64,000 nucleotides of DNA from an uncultured Octadecabacter sp. (GTDB lineage: Bacteria; Pseudomonadota; Alphaproteobacteria; Rhodobacterales; Rhodobacteraceae): NCBI GenBank assembly GCA_937891785.1, contig CALAGN010000040.1:62001-126000 (forward strand), written 5' to 3'. Numbering within the stretch: position 1 is the first letter of the stretch; the number at the start of each line of letters is the position of its first letter. The notes under the pieces were generated by a model. That model made no database searches and was not told where the DNA came from. It was given only the letters and a program-made list of their open reading frames with translations. This document shows, piece after piece, positions 43,203 through 50,587 of the stretch. A program made the position numbers and the translations under genes.

Positions 43203-43585
43203 ACGCCAAGGTTGTCGCAGATCAGGGCAAGATCGCCGTTCTCGACCTGATAAAGTGCGGTGTTGGTAGGGTCAGTCGCAAACACCGCGCGCAGCCCTTG
43301 GGGGTCGTCATAGAACCGCCAGTATTGTGGGTCGGGGTCGAAATCATAGATGAAGCAGATGTTTGCACCGTCTTGATACCAGCGTCCATTCTGACATTTC
43401 CCGTCCAGAAACGACCAGATAACGCGGCGGTTTTCGCCATAGTATTCAATGCCGTAAGGCTCGCCGTTTTGGGCATAGGTCAGGGTATTTCCGGTAACGA
43501 GGGCCGCGAATTCCTCGGCCGTCATTGGCGTTTGTGCTAAGGCGGACGCGGCAAGCAGCAGCAACAGGGCCGCAATCCGCATCAT
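43199..43585 (-). CDS. Small secreted protein, function unknown, coupled to alkB
   Basis: A 128-residue protein from ATG 43585, whose start overlaps the alkB TGA. A signal peptide (MMRIAALLLLLAASALA) is followed by TPMTAEEFAALVTGNTLTYA, GEPYGIEYYGENRRVIWSFL and GKCQNGRWYQDGANICFIYD. Paired cysteines and the many aromatic residues suggest a small periplasmic beta domain, resembling DUF995-like secreted proteins. I cannot assign a function. The coupling to alkB may only reflect shared transcription. Confidence 0.75.
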   Translation of the reverse strand: MMRIAALLLLLAASALAQTPMTAEEFAALVTGNTLTYAQNGEPYGIEYYGENRRVIWSFLDGKCQNGRWYQDGANICFIYDFDPDPQYWRFYDDPQGLRAVFATDPTNTALYQVENGDLALICDNLGV

Positions 43586-44613
43586 GGCTTTGCCGCCCAA
43601 ATCTCGGCGCGCGGATCCATGATCCGCCGCCACAAGCGCGGGTAAAGTGCCACGAAAGCCATTACCGGCAAGGATCGCGGTAACATCGGCGCGTCGATCT
43701 GCAGTGTCAGCGCCGGAAAGGGCCGGGCGGGATGGGCGTGGTGATCAGAATGGCGCGGGGCGTTCAGCATAAGCGCGGATGAAAACCAATGCGGCGTATT
43801 CCACGAATGGCGCGCTGCCACGGGGAGGGGTTTGCCGTTTTCGCCGACCTCCCGCGTTAAGCCGTAGTGCTGCACATAATCGGACAAGAGTAGTTGCGAT
43901 TGCGCGAAACCTGCCAGCGCGAGCAGGGCAGGGATGCCCCATGGGCCGCCAATCATCGCCGCTAGGGCCAATATCAACGCAGCGCCGCCAAGATAGGTTA
44001 CATAGGGGTGTTGCCAACGGGGCTTACCTGCGCGGGCCAGCCGCGCGGTTTCGGCCCGCGCGCCAAGGCGAAACGATCCGCGCCAAGCCCGCGGGATGAA
44101 CACGTAAAGGCTTTCACCACGTCGCGCACTGCTGGGATCGGCGCGGGTCGCAACATGGACATGATGCACCAACGGATGCGCCGACGTGTGATGCCCGAAC
44201 AGCACCGAAATATAGACCCACATGCCAAGGTGATGCAGGAAACGTGACGAATGGTGTATCAGTTCATGCGCGTTGGAATTGCTGACTTGGCCAAAAAACA
44301 GCCCGGCGGCTGCAAAACCTGCCAGTTTTTCCAGCGGCGACAACCATGTGCCGGTAAGAGCGGCAATCATCAGCGCCAGCAGAGCGAAATGCGCCAGCGC
44401 CAGCACGACCGAAAGGGTGTCTGCCTCGGGGAATTCGCGATCTTCGCCGCCCGGCGCGGTCGCAACGCTGACGAATTCGTCCATTGTTGCCGCGATCGCC
44501 GTAAGAAAGGCAAATGCCGCCACCGCCCACCAGCCGCCCCAAAGTGCGGCGGCACCGATCAGCGCAGGTGCTGTCAGCGTGACCAGAGCAAAAAGGATCA
44601 TCTGGCGCGTCAT
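43582..44613 (-). CDS. alkB: AlkB-type membrane alkane monooxygenase
   Basis: A 343-residue membrane protein. The histidine boxes of the AlkB diiron centre are visible: NSNAHELIHHSSRFLHHLGM, HPLVHHVHVATRADPSSARR and APRHSDHHAHPARPF, plus the AlkB signature DYVQHYGLTR. Several membrane helices precede and separate them. AlkB hydroxylates medium-chain alkanes using rubredoxin as electron donor. No rubredoxin or rubredoxin reductase gene is adjacent. It is shorter than Pseudomonas AlkB (about 400 residues). I start it at ATG 44613, not 44652. Confidence 0.87.
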   Translation of the reverse strand: MTRQMILFALVTLTAPALIGAAALWGGWWAVAAFAFLTAIAATMDEFVSVATAPGGEDREFPEADTLSVVLALAHFALLALMIAALTGTWLSPLEKLAGFAAAGLFFGQVSNSNAHELIHHSSRFLHHLGMWVYISVLFGHHTSAHPLVHHVHVATRADPSSARRGESLYVFIPRAWRGSFRLGARAETARLARAGKPRWQHPYVTYLGGAALILALAAMIGGPWGIPALLALAGFAQSQLLLSDYVQHYGLTREVGENGKPLPVAARHSWNTPHWFSSALMLNAPRHSDHHAHPARPFPALTLQIDAPMLPRSLPVMAFVALYPRLWRRIMDPRAEIWAAKP

Positions 44614-44658
44614 TGCGGCCCTCTCATTTGGCGTTGGGCCATGGTATAGCACGTAGAA

Positions 44659-45348
44659 ATGGCGGGCCTAGGGTCAGCTGCCGTAAAAGCAGGGAAACCG
44701 GACATGGTAGGGATCGTATTTGGCGCAGCGGGGCTATTGTCGCTGGTGTTTTTGCTGCGATTTTGTGTGCATGGCCCAAGCTGGTCTAAGTCGGTGTTCA
44801 AGACGGCGGCGGTTGCTTTGCTTGCCGTGGCGGCCTGGAGTGCAGGTGGGCCGATCTGGCTGGTTGCGGCACTTGCGCTTGGGGCGGCGGGTGATTTCTG
44901 TCTGTCGCGCCACAGCGAGAACTGGTTTCTAGGTGGGGTCGCGGCATTTGCGCTTGCCCATCTTGCATATGTTGTTCTGTTACAAGATGTTATCGGGCAT
45001 GATGTTGCGTTGATTTTTACAGGGTGGCGGGCCTTGGTGGCACTGATCCTGATCTGTTTTGCGGCCACGATGGCGTGGTTACTATGGCCAAGCACGGGGG
45101 AGTCGCGCTGGCCTGTGATGATCTATCTTTGTATCATCACGGCGATGGGGTTTGCCGCTTTGGCGCTACCCGTAGTTGGGTTGGCAATGCTGGCGGCGTT
45201 GCTTTTCATCGTGTCTGACGCGGTTCTGGCCGCTGAATTGTTCCTGATCCTACAAGACCACGCGGCCCCGAAACGCACGCCCTATGCTGTTTGGTTGACG
45301 TATTGGAGCGCGCAGGCGCTGTTTTGCTGGGTATTTGCGCTGGCCTAG
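44659..45348 (+). CDS. YhhN-family lysoplasmalogenase-like membrane protein
   Basis: A 229-residue protein with about eight membrane segments. LALGAAGDFCLSRHSENWFL holds the conserved GD motif of the YhhN/TMEM86 family, and FIVSDAVLAAELFLILQDHA the second conserved Asp. TYWSAQALFCWVFALA is a typical C-terminus. TMEM86 proteins cleave the vinyl-ether bond of lysoplasmalogens; the bacterial role is uncertain. ATG 44704 is an alternative start. The gene is divergent from alkB. Confidence 0.85.
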   Translation: MAGLGSAAVKAGKPDMVGIVFGAAGLLSLVFLLRFCVHGPSWSKSVFKTAAVALLAVAAWSAGGPIWLVAALALGAAGDFCLSRHSENWFLGGVAAFALAHLAYVVLLQDVIGHDVALIFTGWRALVALILICFAATMAWLLWPSTGESRWPVMIYLCIITAMGFAALALPVVGLAMLAALLFIVSDAVLAAELFLILQDHAAPKRTPYAVWLTYWSAQALFCWVFALA

Positions 45349-45418
45349 GCTTCCAAATCCGCCACGGGGGGATTAGGTGGAATGGGCAATGTCAGTCCAA
45401 AAGGTCGCAAGGGGTCGC

Positions 45419-46696
45419 ATGTCCTTTTTCAAAAAGCTCAAGAGCAAGCTGTTCAAGTCGTCCTCCAAGATCGATGAGGGCCTGGATGCCATCGTCGGCG
45501 ATGGGGGTGAAGAAGAAGTTATCGCCGATGTGGTCGCGCCGGTTGCGGTTGAGCCTGAAGCAGCGCCCGAGCTGGAACCCACGCCCGATCCTGAAGCAGT
45601 ACCCAAAGTAGTTGAAGAAATGCCTGACGCGGTGGCCGATCCTGAACCGGCGTCACCCGAACCCGAACCAGTGCCCGAGCCTGAACCGGTGCCGGAGGCG
45701 CGGCCTGAGCCAGTTGTGGAACCCGAACCCGAACCCGCGCTGCAAGCTAGTGTGGTCGCGGTCCCGGTAGCGGATATTTTGCAAGAGGGCACTGACGAAC
45801 CCGCCCAGAAGGCGGGACTCATCGGTCGGCTTTTGGGGCGTGGCGACAAGAAAACTGTCGTGCGGCGCGAGCTTGATGACGACATGCTTGAGCGCATTGA
45901 GGAACTGTTGATCAGCACGGATATGGGCGTGGACACGGCCCTGCGGGTGACGGCGAATATGGCCGAAGGACGCTTTGGCAAGAAGCTTTCTGTGCACGAA
46001 ATCAAAGAGTTACTTGCTGCTGAAATCACTCGCATCATGGAACCTGTGGCGCGCCCGATGCCGCTTTATCCCAAGAAACCACAAGTGGTTCTGGTGGTCG
46101 GTGTCAACGGGTCAGGCAAGACCACAACGATTGGCAAATTGGCCAGTCAGTTTCGTGCGGCTGGCAAATCTGTGGTGATCGCCGCAGGTGACACATTTCG
46201 CGCTGCCGCCGTCGAACAATTGCAAGTTTGGGGTGAACGCGCCGGTGTGCCCGTGCTGACGGCACCCGAAGGCTCTGATCCGGCCAGCCTTGCGTGGGAC
46301 GCGATGGAAAAATCGGCGGCAGACGGTGTGGACTTGTTGATGATCGACACGGCGGGGCGGTTGCAAAATCGTGCCGATCTGATGGAAGAGCTGTCCAAAA
46401 TTGTACGCGTCATTCGAAAAAAGGACCCCGACGCGCCGCACAATACGTTGTTGGTGCTGGATGCGACCACGGGGCAGAACGCGCTGAACCAAGTGAAGGT
46501 TTTTCAGGAATTGGCAGACGTCAGCGGCCTTGTGATGACCAAACTTGACGGCACGGCCAAGGGCGGCGTGCTGGTCGCGCTGGCCGACAAATTTGGCCTG
46601 CCAATCCATGCGATTGGTGTGGGGGAACAGATTGATGATCTCGCACCGTTTGATCCCCAGGAGTTTGCCGCAGCTTTGACGGGTCTGGACGCGTGA
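45419..46696 (+). CDS. ftsY: Signal recognition particle receptor FtsY
   Basis: A 425-residue protein from ATG 45419 (AAGGGG upstream). Residues from about 30 to 125 form an acidic region rich in Pro-Glu (EPEPVPEPEPVPEARPEP), which fits the variable A domain of FtsY. The N domain follows, then the SRP GTPase: VVGVNGSGKTTTIGKLASQF, GDTFRAAAVEQLQVWG, DTAGRLQNRADLMEEL, LDATTGQNALNQVKVF and MTKLDGTAKGG. FtsY docks ribosome-SRP complexes at the membrane. The next gene begins at its stop codon. Confidence 0.95.
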   Translation: MSFFKKLKSKLFKSSSKIDEGLDAIVGDGGEEEVIADVVAPVAVEPEAAPELEPTPDPEAVPKVVEEMPDAVADPEPASPEPEPVPEPEPVPEARPEPVVEPEPEPALQASVVAVPVADILQEGTDEPAQKAGLIGRLLGRGDKKTVVRRELDDDMLERIEELLISTDMGVDTALRVTANMAEGRFGKKLSVHEIKELLAAEITRIMEPVARPMPLYPKKPQVVLVVGVNGSGKTTTIGKLASQFRAAGKSVVIAAGDTFRAAAVEQLQVWGERAGVPVLTAPEGSDPASLAWDAMEKSAADGVDLLMIDTAGRLQNRADLMEELSKIVRVIRKKDPDAPHNTLLVLDATTGQNALNQVKVFQELADVSGLVMTKLDGTAKGGVLVALADKFGLPIHAIGVGEQIDDLAPFDPQEFAAALTGLDA

Positions 46697-47595
46697 AGAC
46701 GTTTGTCATCATCGCCGCACTCTTGGCCGCCACGCAGGCGGGCGCCTTTGAGCGGATGACGCAGGCTGATTGCGCGGCGTCATGGGAAGCGTTCAATCTG
46801 CTGATGAACGAAGGCGACCAGGGCGATCGCCGAGAAGATGCAAGCGTGCGGGTGACGCCGCAGGGCTGGTGCGCGGTGCGCGGCAGTGATCCGGCGTTTC
46901 GCCGCTCGCGCTTTGACGAGATGCAATGGCAGGCCGAAGATATGGCGCGCTTTGTCAACGATGGCATCCCGCCGCTGGCATTGGAATTTGCCATCACGGG
47001 GATTGATCCTGGCGCGATGGTGGGCAGTGATATCAACACATCGCGCCCGCCGCTCACGTTTTCAGCGACCCTGCGCCAAATGCCCCAAGCGGGGCAGCTG
47101 ATCGTCGAACGGGCCGAACTTGCGTCGGATGCAGGGGATGTGATCGCGGGATCAATGGTATTTGAGCGGTTGTTTTTGTCGTCGCTCTCGATGATGCAGG
47201 TCAGCATGGGGTCGGTCGTGTTCAAGGCAGGGTTGTTCGAGATGACGCTGACAGGCGAACATGAAAACCCGTTCGGGTTTGGCGGTGATCTGGCAATGCG
47301 CGGCAACCCTGATATGCAACGTCGCGCGGCGTTTGATCTGATTTCGCAACTGCCGCAAGGGTTTGTCGATAACGCGAGCCGCGCCGAGCTGACAGGCTTT
47401 GCCGGAGAGTTGCCCAACCCGCGTGGAACCTTTGCGATGTCTGTGAATTCCGAGACCGGCTTTGGATTGATGCAGGTTGGCGTATTCGCGGCGCTGGAAT
47501 GGGTCGATACAGTCGAAAACGGCGGGCTTGAGGTTTTGCTTGATGGCATGACGCTGGGGGCTGATTGGTCGCCGTCCACAGGGCAGGCGGACTAA
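46693..47595 (+). CDS. Secreted protein of unknown function, coupled to ftsY
   Basis: A 300-residue protein from a GTG that overlaps the ftsY stop. The signal peptide FVIIAALLAATQAGA is followed by FERMTQADCAASWEAFNLLM. The mature protein is mainly beta, with SRPPLTFSATLRQMPQAGQL, ERAELASDAGDVIAGSMVFE and RAELTGFAGELPNP, resembling periplasmic beta-rich proteins that may contact lipids or the envelope. I do not recognise the family. It is between ftsY and a DMT permease, with seven bases to the latter. Confidence 0.75.
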   Translation: MKTFVIIAALLAATQAGAFERMTQADCAASWEAFNLLMNEGDQGDRREDASVRVTPQGWCAVRGSDPAFRRSRFDEMQWQAEDMARFVNDGIPPLALEFAITGIDPGAMVGSDINTSRPPLTFSATLRQMPQAGQLIVERAELASDAGDVIAGSMVFERLFLSSLSMMQVSMGSVVFKAGLFEMTLTGEHENPFGFGGDLAMRGNPDMQRRAAFDLISQLPQGFVDNASRAELTGFAGELPNPRGTFAMSVNSETGFGLMQVGVFAALEWVDTVENGGLEVLLDGMTLGADWSPSTGQAD

Positions 47596-47601
47596 CATAA
47601 C

Positions 47602-48504
47602 ATGGGTGATTGGCTGGTCAGTATCGCGGGCACGCCGCAGGGCGCGCAACTGGCCACGGCCCTGGCGCTGATGTCTGCGGTGGCACATGCGGCGTTTGGC
47701 GCGCTGCAAAAGGGCAAACATGACCCGTGGCTGATGCGCGGGTCAATTGATGGCTGGCTGGTGGTGATTTCCGCACCCGTCGCGCTGTTTCTGGTGCCTT
47801 GGCCGAATTTGCAGACATTTGCGATTTTGGGCGGCGCAATATTCATACACTTTGGCTATAAGATGAGCGTCGCACTGGCCTATGAACGGGCCGCCTACAC
47901 GGTGGTTTATCCGGTCATTCGCGGCACAGGGCCGCTGGTGACCGTGCTGGCCGCATCACTGTTATTTCAAGAGCATTTTACCCCCCTGCAATGGATTGGC
48001 GTGCTCTGCCTTTCGGCGGGTATGATGTTGTTGGCACTGCGCAATCTGGGCGAAGAAACGCTGGATCGACGCGGTTTGCAGATTGGGCTGATGTGGGCGT
48101 TGGTCGGTGGATTGCTGGTGGCGTTCTACACGGTTTACGATGCTTGGGGCATTCGCAGTTCGGCCAATCCGTTTACGTTTCTTGCGTGGTTTTTCTTTAT
48201 CACCGCACTGGATTTTCCACTGATCGCCTACGTGCGGATCCGCCGCTATGGCGTGCCCGGTGGCATGGGGTCACTGATCCGGCGCGGGGCTGCAGGCGCA
48301 TTCATCGCATGGCTGAGTTTCGGCGGCGTCATGCTCGCCACACGGTTGGACAAAGTCGGCGAAGCGGCAGTGTTGCGCGAAACTTCAACGGTGTTTGCGG
48401 CCTTGATCGGCTGGTTCATCTTGGGCGAAAAAGTAGGCCCACGGCGATTGGCACTGATGGGGATGATCGCTTTGGGGGCTGTTATTGTGGAAATGGGCGG
48501 TTAG
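47602..48504 (+). CDS. EamA/DMT-superfamily permease
   Basis: A 300-residue protein with ten predicted helices in two EamA halves: VSIAGTPQGAQLATALALMS to VAYERAAYTVVYPVIRGTGP and LQWIGVLCLSAGMMLLALRN, then the second half with LWALVGGLLVAFYTVYDAWG and ALIGWFILGEKVGPRRLALM. EamA proteins export metabolites such as amino acids or nucleobases. The substrate is unknown. It is nine bases upstream of yciB. Confidence 0.85.
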   Translation: MGDWLVSIAGTPQGAQLATALALMSAVAHAAFGALQKGKHDPWLMRGSIDGWLVVISAPVALFLVPWPNLQTFAILGGAIFIHFGYKMSVALAYERAAYTVVYPVIRGTGPLVTVLAASLLFQEHFTPLQWIGVLCLSAGMMLLALRNLGEETLDRRGLQIGLMWALVGGLLVAFYTVYDAWGIRSSANPFTFLAWFFFITALDFPLIAYVRIRRYGVPGGMGSLIRRGAAGAFIAWLSFGGVMLATRLDKVGEAAVLRETSTVFAALIGWFILGEKVGPRRLALMGMIALGAVIVEMGG

Positions 48505-48513
48505 AGAGGCATT

Positions 48514-49119
48514 ATGGTAGAACAAAAAATCAATCCGATCTTGAAGCAGGTCTTGGAATTTGGGCCGACGATTATCTTTTTTATCGTCTACCTGCGCATC
48601 AAAGACGGGACGTATTCATTTCAAGGTGTTGACTACAGTGGATTTGTCGTCGCCGCACTGCTGTTGATCCCGCTGTTGCTGGGGGCCATGGGCGTGCTGT
48701 GGTATTTGACCAAAAAGATCAGCCGCATGCAGGTGTTTACCGCCTTTATGGTGATTTTTTTCGGCGGGCTGACGGCGTGGTTCAACGACGAGACGTTTTT
48801 CAAGATGAAAACCACGATCGTCTACGGCTTTTTTGCTGCGATCCTTGGGTTTGGCTTGCTCCGCGGACGCTCGTTTCTGGAATATGTCATGGGGGAATTC
48901 CTGCCCATGGAGATGGAAGGCTGGATGATATTCACCCGCCGGATCGTCTGGATGTTCCTTGGGATGGCTGTCGCAAACGAAGTGATTTGGCGCACCCAAA
49001 GCGAGGCCACATGGGTCACGCTCGAGACCTTTGCCTTTCCGGTTGCCCTGATCGTTTTCATGTGGTCGCAGATTTACGTGCTGCAGCATTTCCTGATCGA
49101 AGAAGAGCCCGAGCCATAA
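48514..49119 (+). CDS. yciB: Inner-membrane-spanning protein YciB (septation protein A, IspZ)
   Basis: A 201-residue protein with about six membrane spans. INPILKQVLEFGPTIIFFIV, MQVFTAFMVIFFGGLTAWFN (conserved FGGLT...DETFFKMK), and RRIVWMFLGMAVANEVIWRT are YciB family motifs. YciB is linked to envelope and septum integrity. The C-terminal YVLQHFLIEEEPEP is a short acidic tail. It is co-directional with the EamA gene, and an intergenic repeat follows. Confidence 0.9.
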   Translation: MVEQKINPILKQVLEFGPTIIFFIVYLRIKDGTYSFQGVDYSGFVVAALLLIPLLLGAMGVLWYLTKKISRMQVFTAFMVIFFGGLTAWFNDETFFKMKTTIVYGFFAAILGFGLLRGRSFLEYVMGEFLPMEMEGWMIFTRRIVWMFLGMAVANEVIWRTQSEATWVTLETFAFPVALIVFMWSQIYVLQHFLIEEEPEP

Positions 49120-49134
49120 GCGTTTGCCCACTTT

Positions 49135-49180
49135 GACAGATGCGCCTCTGGCGGGAGTTTCAAGAACAGAAGAAATTTGG
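49135..49180. repeat. Intergenic repeat, copy 3 (diverged)
   Basis: GATGCGCCTCTGGCGGGAGT followed by TTCAAGAACAGAAGAAAT, related to the copies at 33895 and 40280, with CTCTGGCGGG in place of CTCCGGCGGG. It lies just after yciB and about 30 bases before the metZ leader. Confidence 0.5.
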
Positions 49181-49212
49181 TGTTCTTGACCCCAAGCTGC
49201 GCTGGGCGTAAT

Positions 49213-49274
49213 GACGCGGTGTAGCGATTTTTTTACCGGATTGCGGGCCACTTTAAACAAGCCGCTAAAAGGGT
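49213..49274 (+). ncRNA. SAM-II-type riboswitch upstream of metZ
   Basis: GATTTTTTTACCGGATTGCG followed by CCACTTTAAACAAG and GCCGCTAAAAGGG matches the conserved SAM-II features (GATTT stretch, CCG-N2-TTGC, TTTAAA, GCTAAAAGGG). SAM-II riboswitches precede methionine biosynthesis genes in alphaproteobacteria, and metZ is downstream. The 3' edge AAAAGGGTGAGGG contains the ribosome-binding site of the leader ORF at 49280. I could not draw a convincing P1 helix, so the 5' boundary is approximate. Confidence 0.7.
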
Positions 49275-49279
49275 GAGGG

Positions 49280-49420
49280 ATGAACAGCCCGATACCTGCG
49301 CCGGTGTCGGGTTTTTTTGTGCCCGGGTATTATGTGTCAGAGGGGCATACATGGCAGACTGGGACAAGCGCACCAAGGCGGTGCATCACGGATCGCGGCG
49401 CAGTCAATATGGCGAGCTGA
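49280..49420 (+). CDS. Leader ORF between the riboswitch and metZ (46 residues)
   Basis: Not in the ORF track because it is too short. ATG 49280 sits just after AAGGGTGAGGG, the 3' edge of the aptamer, and the frame encodes MNSPIPAPVSGFFVPGYYVS then EGHTWQTG, ending TGA at 49418-49420 inside metZ in a different frame. The terminator stem 49288-49318 lies entirely within codons 3-13. Whether it is translated is unproven, but the ribosome-binding site and spacing are good, and the position suggests a regulatory leader peptide rather than a functional product. Confidence 0.5.
   Translation: MNSPIPAPVSGFFVPGYYVSEGHTWQTGTSAPRRCITDRGAVNMAS
49288..49318 (+). terminator. Intrinsic terminator/attenuator in the metZ leader
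   Basis: CCCGATACC, loop TGCGCC, GGTGTCGGG, then TTTTTTT. The nine-pair stem has one T-G wobble and is followed by seven T's, a textbook intrinsic terminator. It lies between the SAM-II-type aptamer and the metZ start codon, so it must be bypassed or regulated for metZ to be expressed. Confidence 0.8.
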
Positions 49421-50529
49421 GCGAGGCGATTTTTCTTACCCAAGGATTTGTCTATGACAGCGCCGAGGATGCCGAGGCGCGGTTCCTGAATGCGGGTGAC
49501 GATGAATTTATCTACGCCCGCTATGGCAACCCCACCGTGCGCATGTTCGAGGACCGCTTGGCCGCATTGCTGGGCTACGAAGATTGCTTTGCCTGCAATT
49601 CCGGCATGTCGGCGGTCAGTGGCGCGTTGATGGCGCTGCTGAAGGCGGGCGATCACGTTGTGTCGTCGCGCGCTTTGTTCGGCTCGTGTCTTTATGTGCT
49701 TGAGGAAGTTTTGGCGCGATATGGCGTCGAGATCACGCTTGTGGATGGCACCGATAATGCGGCGTGGGACGCGGCTATTCGTGCCGATACGCGGATCGTG
49801 TTTTTTGAAAGCATCTCTAATCCGACGCTCGAAGTTGTTGATATGCGCCATGTGGTGCAGGCGGCCCATAAGGTGGGTGCGCTGGTTTTGGCAGATGATG
49901 CGATGGCCACGCCGGTTTATTCCTATGCCCGTGACTGCGGGGCTGATCTGGCGCTTATTTCCACGACTAAACATATCGACGGGCAGGGCCGGATGCTGGG
50001 CGGGGCGATTTGTGGATCGCGTGACTTGATCCGTGGTCCGATTGAAACCTACGTCAAGCACACCGGCGGGGCGATGAACCCGTTTACGGCCTGGACCCAC
50101 CTGAAAGCGCTTGAGACCGTGGATTTGCGGGTGCGGGCGCAGGCGGCAGCGGCGGAGCAGATTGTTGCGGCTTTGGCGGGGCATCCGAAACTGTCATCAC
50201 TGCGCTATCCGACCCATGAGGGTCATCCGCAGCAGGCGCTGGCGTTATCGCAGGCTGACAGCGGCGGCACAGTGCTCGCGCTGGAAATTGCCGGTGGGCG
50301 CGATGCTTGTTTCACCTTCCTCAACTCGCTTGAGGTGTTCACGATTTCCAACAATTTTGCCGATGCAAAATCGATCGTCACGCATCCGGCCACGACCACC
50401 CATCAACGCCTGCCACAAGAGCAAAAGGATATCTTGGGTATCTCGATGGGGTTGGTGCGTCTGTCTGTCGGGCTTGAGCATCCTGCGGATTTGATCGCTG
50501 ATCTGCTGGCAGCACTTGATAAGGTGTGA
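49351..50529 (+). CDS. metZ: O-succinylhomoserine sulfhydrylase MetZ
   Basis: A 392-residue protein from ATG 49351, with CAGAGGGG upstream; the track start at 49273 lies in the leader. It has the Cys/Met metabolism PLP-enzyme fold: FIYARYGNPTVRMFEDRLAA, EDCFACNSGMSAVSGALMAL, SISNPTLEVVDM, and the PLP lysine in LALISTTKHIDGQG. IETYVKHTGGAMNPFTAWTH and the HPATTTHQRL motif near the C-terminus support MetZ. The enzyme makes homocysteine from O-succinylhomoserine and sulfide. A SAM-responsive leader controlling it fits its role in methionine synthesis. Confidence 0.93.
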   Translation: MADWDKRTKAVHHGSRRSQYGELSEAIFLTQGFVYDSAEDAEARFLNAGDDEFIYARYGNPTVRMFEDRLAALLGYEDCFACNSGMSAVSGALMALLKAGDHVVSSRALFGSCLYVLEEVLARYGVEITLVDGTDNAAWDAAIRADTRIVFFESISNPTLEVVDMRHVVQAAHKVGALVLADDAMATPVYSYARDCGADLALISTTKHIDGQGRMLGGAICGSRDLIRGPIETYVKHTGGAMNPFTAWTHLKALETVDLRVRAQAAAAEQIVAALAGHPKLSSLRYPTHEGHPQQALALSQADSGGTVLALEIAGGRDACFTFLNSLEVFTISNNFADAKSIVTHPATTTHQRLPQEQKDILGISMGLVRLSVGLEHPADLIADLLAALDKV

Positions 50530-50587
50530 TTGGCGGCGCCTACGCCCTTGTGCTAAATTGTGGGTTCCGGCGTGAAAGGCCCCTCTC

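Noticed and set aside
45500-45770. Pro-Glu repeats in ftsY as a tandem-repeat element
   Set aside because: They are in-frame codon repeats of the normally acidic, variable N-terminal region of FtsY, not a separate element.
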